DNA of 64,000 bases from Cohnella sp. GbtcB17 (lineage in GTDB: Bacteria; Bacillota; Bacilli; Paenibacillales; Paenibacillaceae). Location of the stretch: NCBI RefSeq assembly GCF_019091135.1, contig NZ_JAGXJW010000007.1, positions 62,001-126,000 on the forward strand, read 5' to 3'. The notes beneath the pieces are model-generated. The model made no database searches, had not been told where the DNA came from, and saw only the letters and a program-made list of their open reading frames with translations. Below are positions 1-8,687 of this stretch, piece after piece (positions within the stretch are counted from its first letter, which is position 1; each line of letters opens with the position of its first letter). A program made the translations under genes and the position numbers.

Positions 1-719
1 TGCTTCTGGGCGCCAAGCTGGACGCCTCGTCCTGCGCCGTGACGGAGGGAAGCGTCTCCGTCCGTGTCGAGACAGCTGCCGGAGACGCCGCGACGCTCGA
101 AGCGGAGCGCATGCTCGTATCCGTGGGCCGCATTGGCAACGTCGAGAACCTCGGCTTCGAAAATACGGACGTCAAGGCGAGCGGCGGCTTCGTGACGGTC
201 AACCCGGCGACGCTGCAAACCGGGGAGCCGCACATCTACGCCGTCGGCGGCGTCATCGGCGGCGTGCAGCTGGCTCATGCGGCGATGCACGAGGCGGAGG
301 CGGCGGTCGCGCACATTCTCGGGCAGCCGATCCCCCGCGCGCCAGACCGGGATGTGCCGCGGGCGATCTACAGCCGGCCGGAGGCGGCGGCCATCGGCTG
401 GACCGAAGCGGCGGCCAAGGCCGCCGGCTTCGAGACGCGCGCGGTGAAGCTGCCGATGCGCATCTTCGGCAAGGCGCTCGTGTACGGCGAGTCCGAAGGC
501 TTCGCGAAGGCGGTCGCCGACCGGAAGACGGGCGATCTGCTCGGCGTCCATCTCGTCGGTCCCCATGCGACCGACCTGATCGCCGAAGCCTCGCTCGCGA
601 AGCTGCTCGATGCGGTGCCGTGGGAGATCGGCCGCGCCATTCATCCGCATCCGACGTTGTCGGAGGCGATGCAAGAAGTGATGCAGGCCGTCTCCGGCTC
701 CGCGTCGCACGGTTCATAA
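1..719 (+). CDS. lpdA: Dihydrolipoyl dehydrogenase (E3), C-terminal part
   Basis: The open frame enters from the left edge, so the FAD-binding start and redox-active disulfide lie outside the window. What is visible is the end of the NAD domain (MLVSVGRIGN), the second FAD motif ending in IYAVGGV, and the dimerisation domain with the family's active-site region HPHPTLSEAMQE near the C terminus. E3 reoxidises the lipoyl groups of 2-oxoacid dehydrogenases. It sits just upstream of the bkd E1/E2 genes, so it probably serves that complex (LpdV-like). A hairpin terminator follows and the bkd genes have their own promoter. The usual Gly-Asp of the FAD site reads Gly-Gly here (AVGGV), a small deviation. 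Confidence 0.93.
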   Translation, partial: LLGAKLDASSCAVTEGSVSVRVETAAGDAATLEAERMLVSVGRIGNVENLGFENTDVKASGGFVTVNPATLQTGEPHIYAVGGVIGGVQLAHAAMHEAEAAVAHILGQPIPRAPDRDVPRAIYSRPEAAAIGWTEAAAKAAGFETRAVKLPMRIFGKALVYGESEGFAKAVADRKTGDLLGVHLVGPHATDLIAEASLAKLLDAVPWEIGRAIHPHPTLSEAMQEVMQAVSGSASHGS

Positions 720-760
720 CACAAGCAGCGCCGGGCTGTCGCCGCGGCGCTGCGCGCACG

Positions 761-794
761 CGGTTTCGCCCGTTGACTCAGGCGAGACCGTTTT
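761..794 (+). terminator. Terminator after lpdA
   Basis: CGGTTTCGCC pairs with GGCGAGACCG (one G-T pair) across a 10-nt loop, and TTTT follows. It separates lpdA from the bkd transcription unit. Confidence 0.6.
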
Positions 795-877
795 GCGTTG
801 CGGAGCCGGCCGGAGACACGGGGCCCTCCCTTGATCGTTGCGAGGCTGAGCTAATCACCAGTCTCGCGGGTACGCGG

Positions 878-906
878 TTTCTTTTTAGAACGCGCCGCTG
901 TATAAT
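878..906 (+). promoter_or_regulatory. Candidate promoter of the bkd genes
   Basis: A perfect -10 TATAAT at 901-906 stands 17 bases after a weak -35 TTTCTT. About 90 nt of leader follow before bkdAA, in which I see no recognisable riboswitch. Confidence 0.5.
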
Positions 907-997
907 AGGTTCTAGGTTCAAGTATTAAGACCAGGTTATAACACTAACGACAACTCCTTCAACGAAACCTAAAATTGAAAGCCGGGAGGGACGCTTC

Positions 998-2026
998 ATG
1001 ACCCAGAAAGGCAGCGTAGAACGGCAAGCGCGGCATACCGAGCTGGGCTTGACGGACGAGCGGGCCGTCGCCATGTACGAGACGATGATGCTCGCGCGCA
1101 AATTCGACGAGCGCGGCCAGGTGCTGCAGCGCGCCGGGAAGGTGAACTTCCATATATCGGGCATTACGCAAGAGCCGTCGCAGGTGGCGATGGGGTTTGC
1201 GATGGACCGCGACAAGGATTGGTTTTTGCCCTATTACCGCGATTACGGCCTCGTGCTGACGGTCGGCATGACCGTCAAGGAGCTCATGCTGGCGCTATTC
1301 GGCAAAGGCGAGGACCCGAACAGCGCAGGACGCCAGATGTCCGCGCACTTCGGCTGCCGCCGTCTGCGCATCGCGACGGGCTCAAGCCCCGTCACGACGC
1401 AGGTGCCGCATGCGGTCGGCTTCGCGCTCGCCTCGAAGATCCGCGGCGAATCGTCCGTGGCGATCGTCACGTTCGGCGAAGGCTCCAGCAACCAGGGCGA
1501 CTTTCACGAAGGCTGCAATTTCGCGGGCGTCCAGAAGCTGCCGGTCATCTTCGTTTGCGAAAATAACGGCTATGCGATCTCGGTGCCGCTGTCCAAGCAG
1601 ACGGCCGGCCGTATCAGCGACCGTGCGCTCGGTTACGGTTTCCCGGGCATTCGAGTCGACGGCCACGATCCGCTTGAGGTTTACCGTGTATTTCGCGAAG
1701 CGCATGAGCGTGCGCTGGCGGGCGAAGGCCCGACGCTCGTCGAGATCATGACGTACCGCGTCACGCCGCACTCGACGTCGGACAACGATATGGCGTACAG
1801 GACGAAGGAAGAGGTCGACGAAAATCGGGAGAAGGACGCGCTCCCGGCATTCCGCGCGTATTTGGAGCAGCTCGGGCTGTGGTCCGACGCGCAGGAGCAG
1901 GCGCTTCAGCAGCGCATCCGCAAGGAGCTCGACGAGGCGACGGCGTATGCCGAGCAGGCGCCGTATCAGTCGGCGGAGGACGCCTTCCGCTACGTGTACG
2001 CCGAAGACAACGGGGAGGTGCGCTGA
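998..2026 (+). CDS. bkdAA: Branched-chain 2-oxoacid dehydrogenase E1 alpha subunit
   Basis: The 342-residue protein is the thiamine-diphosphate E1 alpha chain that decarboxylates 2-oxoacids from Leu, Ile and Val. The ThDP/Mg motif is visible as GEGSSNQGDFHEG followed about 15 residues later by CENNGY. The phosphorylation-loop region reads TPHSTSDND, typical of the branched-chain rather than pyruvate enzyme. The ATG is preceded by GGGAGG. It is the first gene of a tight cluster with E1 beta (3-nt gap) and E2. In spore formers this complex feeds branched acyl-CoA primers to membrane fatty acid synthesis. A pyruvate or acetoin dehydrogenase alpha subunit is the alternative, which I think less likely. 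Confidence 0.9.
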   Translation: MTQKGSVERQARHTELGLTDERAVAMYETMMLARKFDERGQVLQRAGKVNFHISGITQEPSQVAMGFAMDRDKDWFLPYYRDYGLVLTVGMTVKELMLALFGKGEDPNSAGRQMSAHFGCRRLRIATGSSPVTTQVPHAVGFALASKIRGESSVAIVTFGEGSSNQGDFHEGCNFAGVQKLPVIFVCENNGYAISVPLSKQTAGRISDRALGYGFPGIRVDGHDPLEVYRVFREAHERALAGEGPTLVEIMTYRVTPHSTSDNDMAYRTKEEVDENREKDALPAFRAYLEQLGLWSDAQEQALQQRIRKELDEATAYAEQAPYQSAEDAFRYVYAEDNGEVR

Positions 2027-2029
2027 CGC

Positions 2030-3016
2030 ATGCCGGTAATCGAATATATAGACGCGATCCGATTGGCCATGAAGGAAGAGATGGAACGGGACGATAGCGT
2101 GTTCGTCTTAGGCGAGGACGTCGGACTCAAAGGCGGCGTGTTTGGTACGACCCGGGGACTGCAGCAGCAGTTCGGTGAGGATCGCGCCATCGACACGCCG
2201 CTGGCGGAATCCGCGATCGCAGGCGTCGCGATCGGCGCCGCGATGGCGGGCATGAGGCCGATCGCCGAGATGCAGTATTCGGACTTCATGTTCCCCGCTG
2301 CCAACCAGATCATCAGCGAAGCGGCGAAGATCCGCTATCGCTCGAACAACGACTGGAGCTGTCCCGTCGTCATTCGCGCGCCGATCGGCGGGGGCGTGTT
2401 CGGCGGCCTGTACCATTCGCAGTGCACCGAGTCGGTGTTTTTCGGCACGCCGGGCCTCAAAATCGTCGCGCCTGCAACCGCTTATGACGCCAAGGGCCTG
2501 CTTATCTCCGCGATTCGCGATCCGGATCCCGTCCTTTATTTCGAAAATAAAAAATGCTACCGTCTCGTGAGCGGCGAGGTGCCGGAAGGCGAATATACGG
2601 TGCCGATCGGCAAAGCGAACGTGCTGCGCGAAGGCAGCGACATTACGGTCATCAGCTACAGCATGCCGCTTCACTTCGCGATGCAAGCCGCCGAGGAGCT
2701 GTCCCGCGAGGAAGGCATCGAGGCGCATATCCTCGATCTGCGCACGATCCAGCCGCTTGATCGGGAGGGCATTCTCGAAGCGGCGGCGCGCACGGGCAAG
2801 GTGCTGATCGTACACGAGGACAACAAGACCGGCGGCGTCGGCGCAGAAGTCGCCGCGATCATCGCAGAGGAACTGCTCTATGACCTCGACGCGCCGATCC
2901 GCCGGCTGTGCGGTCCGGACGCGCCAGCGATGCCGTACAATCCGGTCGGTGAAAAGCAATTTATGCTGAACAAGGAAAAGCTGAAGGCGGCCATGCTGGA
3001 GCTGGCGCGATATTAA
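2030..3016 (+). CDS. bkdAB: Branched-chain 2-oxoacid dehydrogenase E1 beta subunit
   Basis: The 328-residue partner of E1 alpha completes the alpha2beta2 decarboxylase. It opens with MPVIEYIDAIRLAMKEEMER and GEDVG, the conserved start of transketolase-type beta chains. The FAEMQY-like cofactor-region segment (IAEMQYSDF) and the C-terminal transketolase domain (HEDNKTGGVGAEV) follow, with normal family length. The ATG lies 3 nt after the E1 alpha stop, with GGGGAGG inside the end of bkdAA, so the two subunits are translationally coupled. Confidence 0.92.
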   Translation: MPVIEYIDAIRLAMKEEMERDDSVFVLGEDVGLKGGVFGTTRGLQQQFGEDRAIDTPLAESAIAGVAIGAAMAGMRPIAEMQYSDFMFPAANQIISEAAKIRYRSNNDWSCPVVIRAPIGGGVFGGLYHSQCTESVFFGTPGLKIVAPATAYDAKGLLISAIRDPDPVLYFENKKCYRLVSGEVPEGEYTVPIGKANVLREGSDITVISYSMPLHFAMQAAEELSREEGIEAHILDLRTIQPLDREGILEAAARTGKVLIVHEDNKTGGVGAEVAAIIAEELLYDLDAPIRRLCGPDAPAMPYNPVGEKQFMLNKEKLKAAMLELARY

Positions 3017-3044
3017 CACCGTCACGGGAAGGAGTTGAACGGAC

Positions 3045-4532
3045 TTGAGCAAAAAGATTACCGAAATCATCATGCCGAAGCTGGCCGAGTCGCTGGAGAC
3101 GGCGACCGTCGACCGTTGGCTGAAAAAGCCGGGCGACTATGTCGAGATGTATGAGCCCCTTTGCGAGCTGATCACGGAAAAGGTGAGCGCCGAGCTGCCG
3201 TCCACGGCCCGCGGCGTGCTGGTCAAGGTGCTGGCCGGCGACGGCGAGACGGTAAATGTCGGCAGCGCGATCTGTCTGATCGAGGAAGAGGAAGCCGATG
3301 CGTATGCGGAAATTCCTGGCGGCGCGCTTGCGGCCGGCCTTCAGCCGACCGCTGACGCGGTGCGCGCCGCGGAACGCGAGGCTAACGCCGGTACGGCGGC
3401 GACGGAACCGGCTTCGGCGCCTGCCGCAGCTGCAGGCGCGGGGCAAGAGATGCGTCAGCGCTACTCTCCGGCCGTGCTGAAGCTCGCCTCCGAGCACGGC
3501 ATCGATCTGGCTCGCCTGGCGGGCACCGGCATGGGCGGCCGCATCACGCGCGCCGACGTGCTGGCGGCGGCTGCGTCCGGCGGCGCGGGGGGCACGCAAA
3601 CGCAGGCGGTTCCGGCCGCGCCAGCGGCTGCGTCCCAGGCGGCTGCTTCGCAAGCTTCTCCGCAGGCTGCGCCGGCGACTGCCGCGACGCAGACGTCCGC
3701 GAGCGCCGCGCCTTCGTCCGCGAAGCCGATCGAGCCGATGGACCCCCGCGTGCAGGTGCGCTCGGGCGGGCTTCATCTGTCCGAGTCGCCGCGCATTCCG
3801 ACGATCGAGATCGAGGGCCACGAAGTGCCCGGCCGCGGCGAATATTTCATCGACGTCACCCCGATTCGCAATACGATCGCCACCCGCATGCGCCAAAGCG
3901 TGACCGAGATCCCGCACGCCTGGACGATGATCGAGGTGGACGTGACCAATCTCGTCGTGCTGCGCAGCAAGCTGAAGGACGAATTCAAACGGACTGAAGG
4001 CATCAACCTGACGTACATGCCGTTCCTCGTCAAGGCCGCCGTCGGCGCGATAAAGGACTATCCGATCATGAATTCGGTGTGGGCGACCGACAAGATCATC
4101 GTCAAGCGCGACATCAACATGGCGCTGGCGGTAGGGACCGAGGATTCGGTCGTCACGCCGGTCATCAAAAACGCCGACCAGAAAAACATCGCCGGCATCG
4201 CGCACGAGATCGACGATCTGGCCAACCGCGCGCGCCACGGCAAGCTAAAGCTCGAGCATATGCAGGGCGGCACGTTCACGGTCAACAACACGGGGTCGTT
4301 CGGCTCGATTCTGTCGCAGCCGATCATCAACTACCCGCAGGCCGCGATCCTGACGTTCGAATCGATCGTGAAGCGCCCCGTCGTCATCAACGACATGATC
4401 GGCGTGCGTTCGATGGTCAATCTGTGCCTGTCGCTCGACCACCGCATCCTCGACGGCGTCATCTGCGGACGGTTCCTGCAGCGGGTCAAGGAAAACCTCG
4501 AGAGCTACAGCCTCGACACCAAGCTTTATTGA
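3045..4532 (+). CDS. bkdB: Dihydrolipoyl acyltransferase (E2) of the branched-chain complex
   Basis: The 495-residue core enzyme has a lipoyl domain at about residues 4-80, in which ELITEKVSAE carries the lipoylated Lys in the E-K-V/A context. A peripheral-subunit-binding domain follows at about 140-175 (YSPAVLKLASEHGIDL). Next comes a long Ala/Pro/Gln-rich flexible linker (about 185-230). The catalytic acyltransferase domain ends with the His-Asp signature SLDHRILDG. A TTG start is chosen because GAAGGAGTT lies 8 nt upstream and no in-frame ATG gives the full lipoyl domain. The gene is followed by a strong terminator and then lipB, which supplies lipoyl precursors for this protein. Confidence 0.92.
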   Translation: MSKKITEIIMPKLAESLETATVDRWLKKPGDYVEMYEPLCELITEKVSAELPSTARGVLVKVLAGDGETVNVGSAICLIEEEEADAYAEIPGGALAAGLQPTADAVRAAEREANAGTAATEPASAPAAAAGAGQEMRQRYSPAVLKLASEHGIDLARLAGTGMGGRITRADVLAAAASGGAGGTQTQAVPAAPAAASQAAASQASPQAAPATAATQTSASAAPSSAKPIEPMDPRVQVRSGGLHLSESPRIPTIEIEGHEVPGRGEYFIDVTPIRNTIATRMRQSVTEIPHAWTMIEVDVTNLVVLRSKLKDEFKRTEGINLTYMPFLVKAAVGAIKDYPIMNSVWATDKIIVKRDINMALAVGTEDSVVTPVIKNADQKNIAGIAHEIDDLANRARHGKLKLEHMQGGTFTVNNTGSFGSILSQPIINYPQAAILTFESIVKRPVVINDMIGVRSMVNLCLSLDHRILDGVICGRFLQRVKENLESYSLDTKLY

Positions 4533-4559
4533 TAAAAAGGCATTTACGTAAACGGCGAG

Positions 4560-4602
4560 AGGTCGCCCGCGAGCGCGCTAGCGCGGCCGCGGGCGACCTT
4601 TT
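4560..4602 (+). terminator. Terminator after bkdB
   Basis: The 12-bp stem AGGTCGCCCGCG / CGCGGGCGACCT at 4560-4571 and 4588-4599 is followed by TTTT. Confidence 0.85.
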
Positions 4603-4630
4603 GGCATCGCACGGACAGGTGGCGGAGCGT

Positions 4631-4659
4631 TTGCGGCGGCATCGGGCTTGCGATACAAT
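4631..4659 (+). promoter_or_regulatory. Promoter of lipB
   Basis: TTGCGG at 4631-4636 and TACAAT at 4654-4659 are separated by 17 bases. The position, just before the lipB ribosome binding site, fits a housekeeping sigma promoter. Confidence 0.65.
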
Positions 4660-4687
4660 AGGGAGGTTAACGGGAGGCGAGATGGAC

Positions 4688-5398
4688 ATGAGTATGCTGG
4701 ACACGGCCAAGCTGGGCCGGATCGAGTACGGAGAAGCGTGGGACCTGCAAAAAGCGCTTATCCGGGACATCGGCGCAGGGGAGCGCGAGGATACGCTGCT
4801 GCTGCTCGAGCATCCGCCGACGTATACGATCGGCACGGACCGTCATCCCGAGCATCTGCTGATGTCGCCCGACGAGCTCGCGCGACGGGGGATATCGGTG
4901 TTCGAGATCGACCGGGGCGGCGATATTACTTACCACGGCCCGGGACAGCTCGTCGGCTATCCGCTGCTCTATTTGGACGCCGAGGGACTCGATTTGCATA
5001 AATACTTAAGAGATCTTGAAGAAGCGCTCATTCGCCTGCTCGCGGAGTTCGGACTCGTAGGCGGCAGGAAGCCGGAGTATACCGGCGTCTGGATCGGCGA
5101 CCGGAAGGTGGCGGCGATAGGCGTCAAGTTCAATCGCGCGCGCGCAAGACGCGGCTTCGTGACGAGCCACGGCTTCGCCTTCAACGTGAAGCGGGGCGTC
5201 GAGCAAGAGGGGTTCGGCGGCATCGTGCCGTGCGGGATCCAGGAATACGGGATCACCTCGCTCGAAGCCGAGACGGGCTTGACGCTTGAGGTCGAGGAGA
5301 TCGCGGAGCGGGTGCTCCCGCATTTCCGGGACGTATTCGGTTACGATAGCTTGCGGACCGTCACTGAAGCAGCGATCCGATCGACAGCAGCACGGTAG
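4688..5398 (+). CDS. lipB: Lipoyl(octanoyl) transferase LipB
   Basis: This 236-residue protein moves octanoate from acyl carrier protein to lipoyl domains. The BPL/LipB fold is visible: RGGDITYHGPGQLVGYPLL (the conserved HGPGQ loop), the Lys motif GDRKVAAIGVK, and the catalytic-Cys region GIVPCGIQEYG. I favour ATG 4688 because GGGAGG at 4672-4677 is 10 nt upstream; ATG 4682 is also in frame but only 4 nt away. It is placed directly after the E2 gene whose lipoyl domain it would modify. Its last 38 nt overlap the antisense prli42 gene. Confidence 0.93.
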   Translation: MSMLDTAKLGRIEYGEAWDLQKALIRDIGAGEREDTLLLLEHPPTYTIGTDRHPEHLLMSPDELARRGISVFEIDRGGDITYHGPGQLVGYPLLYLDAEGLDLHKYLRDLEEALIRLLAEFGLVGGRKPEYTGVWIGDRKVAAIGVKFNRARARRGFVTSHGFAFNVKRGVEQEGFGGIVPCGIQEYGITSLEAETGLTLEVEEIAERVLPHFRDVFGYDSLRTVTEAAIRSTAAR

Positions 5399-5459
5399 AA
5401 GCGATCATGGCGATCAGCATGACGTAGACGACGATTTTAAACCAGCGCTTGTTGTTCAT
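5361..5459 (-). CDS. prli42: Stressosome-associated miniprotein Prli42
   Basis: This very short gene encodes 32 residues: an N-terminal basic stretch MNNKRWFK, then one hydrophobic helix IVVYVMLIAMIASTVLLSIG. This is the pattern of Prli42, the membrane miniprotein shown in Listeria to anchor the stressosome. An AAAGGATGG ribosome binding site lies just before the ATG. The 3' end overlaps the end of lipB on the opposite strand by 38 nt. The family assignment is from memory of the KxVxYVMLI pattern; the reading frame and RBS are seen directly. No rsbR/rsbS/rsbT genes are in the window. Confidence 0.8.
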   Translation of the reverse strand: MNNKRWFKIVVYVMLIAMIASTVLLSIGSLLQ

Positions 5460-5547
5460 CGGAACCATCCTTTGCGGCAAAATAAGAACTGAAAAGGCAT
5501 CCTTTTTATTTTAACCGATTTGACGCACGCTTACGAGGAGGATTCGT

Positions 5548-6678
5548 ATGATCCAAAAACAACGGCTGATCGATGAATTCATGGAATTGGTGCAGATCGA
5601 CAGCGAGACAAAGCATGAGCAAGAGATCCGCAAGGCGCTTATCGCGAAGTTCGAGGCGCTCGGACTTACGGTCGAGGAAGACGACGTTGCGGACAAAATC
5701 GGCCACGGCTCCGGCAACCTGTTCGCCTGGCTGCCGGCGTCGACAGGTGCCGAATCCGCGCCGACGCTGCTGTTCACCTCGCATATGGATACGGTCGCGC
5801 CCGGCCTTGGCATCAAGCCGCGGCTGGACGACGACGGCTATATCCGCAGCGACGGCACGACGATTCTCGGCGCCGACGACAAAGCCGGGCTTGCCGCGAT
5901 GTTCGAGGCGCTCCGCGTGCTGAAGGAGACCGGCGCCTCGCACGGTGCCGTTCAGTTCGTCATCACCGTCGGCGAAGAGTCGGGCCTGCTCGGCTCCCGC
6001 GCGATGGACGGCTCGCGTCTCAAGGCGAAGTTCGGCTACGCGCTCGACTCCAACGGCAAGGTCGGGGAGATTGCCGCCGCGGCGATCACGAATTCGCGCC
6101 AGTACATCACGATCCAGGGCAAGGCCGCGCATGCCGGCGTCAACCCGGAGGACGGCATCAGCGCCATCCAGGTCGCCTCGAAGGCGGTCTCGAAAATGAA
6201 GCTTGGACGGATCGACAAGGAGACGACCGCGAACATCGGGCGCTTCGAAGGCGGCGGCGAAGTGAACGTCGTCGTCGACAAAATCAAGATTTATGCGGAA
6301 GTGCGTAGCCGTTCGAACGAAAAGCTTGAAGCGCAGGCGGAGCTGATGCGCCAGGCCGTGGCGAGCGCCTGCGAAGAGACGGGCGCATCTTTTGAATTCG
6401 TCAGCGAAGTTATCTATCCGGCTTACAGCTATACCGAATCGGACGAGGTCATCCAGATCGCGAGCGCCGCGATCCGCAGCATCGGTCTCGCACCCAGTCT
6501 GTTCGCCTCCGGCGGCGGCTCCGACGCCAACATGTTTAACGGCAACGGCGTGCCGACCGTCAACCTGGCCGTCGGCTACGAGGACATCCATACGACGAAG
6601 GAGCGAATCAAGGCCGACGACATCGTGAAGGTGACGGAGCTCGTCCTTGCGATCGTCGAAGAAGCGAAGCGTCATTGA
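5548..6678 (+). CDS. yqjE: M20-family peptidase, PepT-like (YqjE type)
   Basis: The 376-residue cytoplasmic zinc peptidase probably trims small peptides. Metal and catalytic residues of the M20 family are visible: SHMDTV (His and Asp), ILGADDKAGLAA (bridging Asp), VGEESGLLGS (Glu-Glu) and YEDIHTT near the end (last His ligand). The lid/dimerisation domain lies in the middle (about residues 180-290). The ATG has GAGGAGG 8 nt upstream. It matches the tripeptidase-like YqjE of Bacillus, which also lies in the bkd neighbourhood. The substrate is not determined by the sequence. A strong terminator ends the unit. Confidence 0.85.
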   Translation: MIQKQRLIDEFMELVQIDSETKHEQEIRKALIAKFEALGLTVEEDDVADKIGHGSGNLFAWLPASTGAESAPTLLFTSHMDTVAPGLGIKPRLDDDGYIRSDGTTILGADDKAGLAAMFEALRVLKETGASHGAVQFVITVGEESGLLGSRAMDGSRLKAKFGYALDSNGKVGEIAAAAITNSRQYITIQGKAAHAGVNPEDGISAIQVASKAVSKMKLGRIDKETTANIGRFEGGGEVNVVVDKIKIYAEVRSRSNEKLEAQAELMRQAVASACEETGASFEFVSEVIYPAYSYTESDEVIQIASAAIRSIGLAPSLFASGGGSDANMFNGNGVPTVNLAVGYEDIHTTKERIKADDIVKVTELVLAIVEEAKRH

Positions 6679-6698
6679 TTCAAGCGCAAGCCATTTTA

Positions 6699-6747
6699 AA
6701 AAGCCGGATCTCCGGCGGCACAAACTGCCGCGAGATCCGGCTTTTTT
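6699..6747 (+). terminator. Terminator after the M20 peptidase gene
   Basis: AAAGCCGGATCTC pairs with GAGATCCGGCTTT, enclosing a smaller GGCGG/CTGCC-type helix, and a run of T follows. Confidence 0.9.
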
Positions 6748-6778
6748 AACGACCCAGAAAGCTATAAATCGACAAATA

Positions 6779-7060
6779 ACGCTGTGCAGCGCCTCTTGGG
6801 CCTGGAATGCGCCGCAGTCCCGGCAGGTAATGCTGTACAACGCCTCTTCGGCCCGGAATGCGCCGATGTCCCTACTGGTAACGCTGTACAACGCCTCTTC
6901 GGCCCGGAATACGCCGAGGTCCCGACAGCTAACGCTGTACAACGCCTCTTCAGCCCGAAATACGCCGCAGTTCCCGACATTTACGCTGTACAACGCCTCT
7001 TCGTCCGAAATACGCCAACGTCCCGATCAGGTAACGCTGGATAACGCAGGCTTTTCAGCC
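6779..7060 (+). repeat. Tandem repeat of a 51-bp unit, five copies plus a partial sixth
   Basis: Units start at 6779, 6830, 6881, 6932 and 6983, each 51 bp, and a decayed sixth begins at 7034. The best conserved part is CTGTACAACGCCTCTTC; the last third varies. The unit is exactly 17 codons, so both strands stay open through the array (on + one frame repeats LYNASSARN), but I see no ribosome binding site or plausible start. I therefore treat it as a non-coding tandem repeat. There are no unique spacers, so it is not a CRISPR array. Confidence 0.9.
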
Positions 7061-7607
7061 GATTGAACGAGCCGAGGCGAAAATGCTTGCCCATCCTTTG
7101 CAGGCAATCGTAGGTCATCCTCCGCGCAGGCAGATTGCGAACGGGAGCGGCGGTGTTCAATCGCCCCTGCGGGGCTCCGTTTGCTAACCTGATGGTGTCG
7201 ATGGGCGGCAAGGTAAGATTAAGATGCAAATGAGAATTGCGGAAGTAACTGTAGGCAAGCGGAGTGAAGATGCCGGACTCAGATGACGTTATTTCGTAAA
7301 AAAAGGTGCTATTGCGATCATTTCGGACTGGAGAGTCGTTATTCACCCGGATCCAGGCAAAACAAGGTCTCCAACCCCGCAATAGAGGCTCCCAGGTCCG
7401 CAAGAAGGCCGCAAAGCGAGATAGGAACAAAATAAGGGCTCCTCAGTCCGTAAGCTGCGCCGCCATTGCGCAAACGAAAGCCCCAAGCAGCTTTTCAAAG
7501 TGAAAGCGGTGAGATTGGCGGGTGACGCAAATGATAATCGCCAGCGGCTTGTATCCAGCGATGAACCGCGAGGGACCCTTTCTCCCGCATGATCCGCCAT
7601 GTATTGA
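7061..7607. other. Gene-free stretch with faint repeats
   Basis: About 550 bp without a credible gene. Frames here lack start signals and family motifs. Two similar segments 50 bp apart (7381-7404 and 7431-7454, each like AATARRGGCTC..GTCCG.AAG) suggest a decayed tandem repeat similar in spirit to the array just upstream. No RNA gene or mobile element is recognised. Confidence 0.45.
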
Positions 7608-8687
7608 TCATAGCGGGAACAGGGCAGGCCCGATAACCTCGGCGAACCAATCCGGCTGCTTGCGTTTGCGGCTGTCCTGCGTCAACACCGCTACAAGCTC
7701 CGCTTGGGGGACGACGTAAATAAACTGACCGCCGAAGCCGCGCGCGTAGTAGTAAGGAATCGATCCCGGCCTCCCATTCCTCACGTTCGATGAAAGGACG
7801 GACAACCCTTCGGCATCCGCACCGGAAGACGGAGACGGGGAACTGTCCTGCGCCGTGCGGTTATGCTCCTCAGACGGAACGTCCCAGGGCTCGGCGCTTG
7901 CACCCTGCTTGTCGGGGACATCGCCCGGCGTATAGGTCCCGCACCACCAGTGCCAGGCATAAGCGCCGTCATAGGGCGGGCTCGCCTGCACGACGGGCTG
8001 TACGGCAGCATCGGCGAGCTCGGCCGAATAGAGCCGATGCCCTTCCCAGCGTCCGCGCTGCAGCTGGAGCTGCCCCAGTTTGAGCATGTCGGCGGGACGC
8101 AGACGAAGTCCGAAGCCGCCCGTATGGATGCCCTGCGGGTCGGTCTCCCAAGCATAATCGTCGATGCCGAGCGGTCCGAACAGCGCCCGTTCGGCGAACG
8201 CCGCGACCGTCATGTCCGCCGCCCGGGACAAAATCGCGGACAGCAGCTGCGAGACGCCCGAATTGTATGTCATTTTATGACCGGGCGCTTCGGAGAGCGG
8301 CTGTTCGAGGACATGCCCGACCCAGTCGGGCGTGTGCGTCATGCGCGGAAAGCTGTTCAAGCCTCCGAACTCCTGCCAGCGAATGCCGGACGTCATCGTC
8401 AGCAGGTGCAGCAGCGTCATCTCCCGTTTTCGCGTGTCCGGGTCCAAGGCCAGCTGTGGGAAAAACAAGGATACGGGCGCACCGGCCGGAGCAGGCAGAA
8501 CACCGCGATCGATCGCGATGCAGAGCAGCATGGACAGGACGCTTTTCGTGCAGGAATTGATCTTAGCCGGCGTCTGTGCCATGTCCGGATCGCGGTATTG
8601 TTCGAATATGAGTCGGCCTTGCCGGCTGACCAGACAGCTGCGGAGCGAATACGGCACGATCGCCGCACGTAATCGATTCAAGTCCAA
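7608..8687 (-). CDS. Serine hydrolase, beta-lactamase/class C PBP-like
   Basis: The 359-residue protein carries the penicillin-binding fold. The Ser-x-x-Lys nucleophile motif is SCTK (about residue 45) and the Tyr-x-Asn motif is YNS in KMTYNSGVSQLL. A GFGG box near the C terminus stands where HxG/KTG is usual. There is no signal peptide, so it is probably cytoplasmic; members hydrolyse esters, amides or D-amino acid peptides. The TTG start is supported by GAGGTGAT 5 nt upstream. It is divergent from the LacI-type gene. The substrate cannot be told; beta-lactam resistance should not be assumed. Confidence 0.82.
   Translation of the reverse strand: MDLNRLRAAIVPYSLRSCLVSRQGRLIFEQYRDPDMAQTPAKINSCTKSVLSMLLCIAIDRGVLPAPAGAPVSLFFPQLALDPDTRKREMTLLHLLTMTSGIRWQEFGGLNSFPRMTHTPDWVGHVLEQPLSEAPGHKMTYNSGVSQLLSAILSRAADMTVAAFAERALFGPLGIDDYAWETDPQGIHTGGFGLRLRPADMLKLGQLQLQRGRWEGHRLYSAELADAAVQPVVQASPPYDGAYAWHWWCGTYTPGDVPDKQGASAEPWDVPSEEHNRTAQDSSPSPSSGADAEGLSVLSSNVRNGRPGSIPYYYARGFGGQFIYVVPQAELVAVLTQDSRKRKQPDWFAEVIGPALFPL

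Noticed and set aside
2961..4238. Long minus-strand frame opposite bkdB
   Set aside because: A shadow frame in GC-rich DNA: Arg/His-rich composition and no start signals.
5506..6993. A 495-codon open frame on the minus strand across the M20 peptidase gene and part of the repeats
   Set aside because: It is the mirror of a GC-rich gene on the other strand. It has no ribosome binding site or recognisable motif, and the plus-strand frame has full M20 motifs.
6779..7060. CRISPR array
   Set aside because: Units are contiguous 51-bp repeats with no unique spacers, and no cas genes are near.
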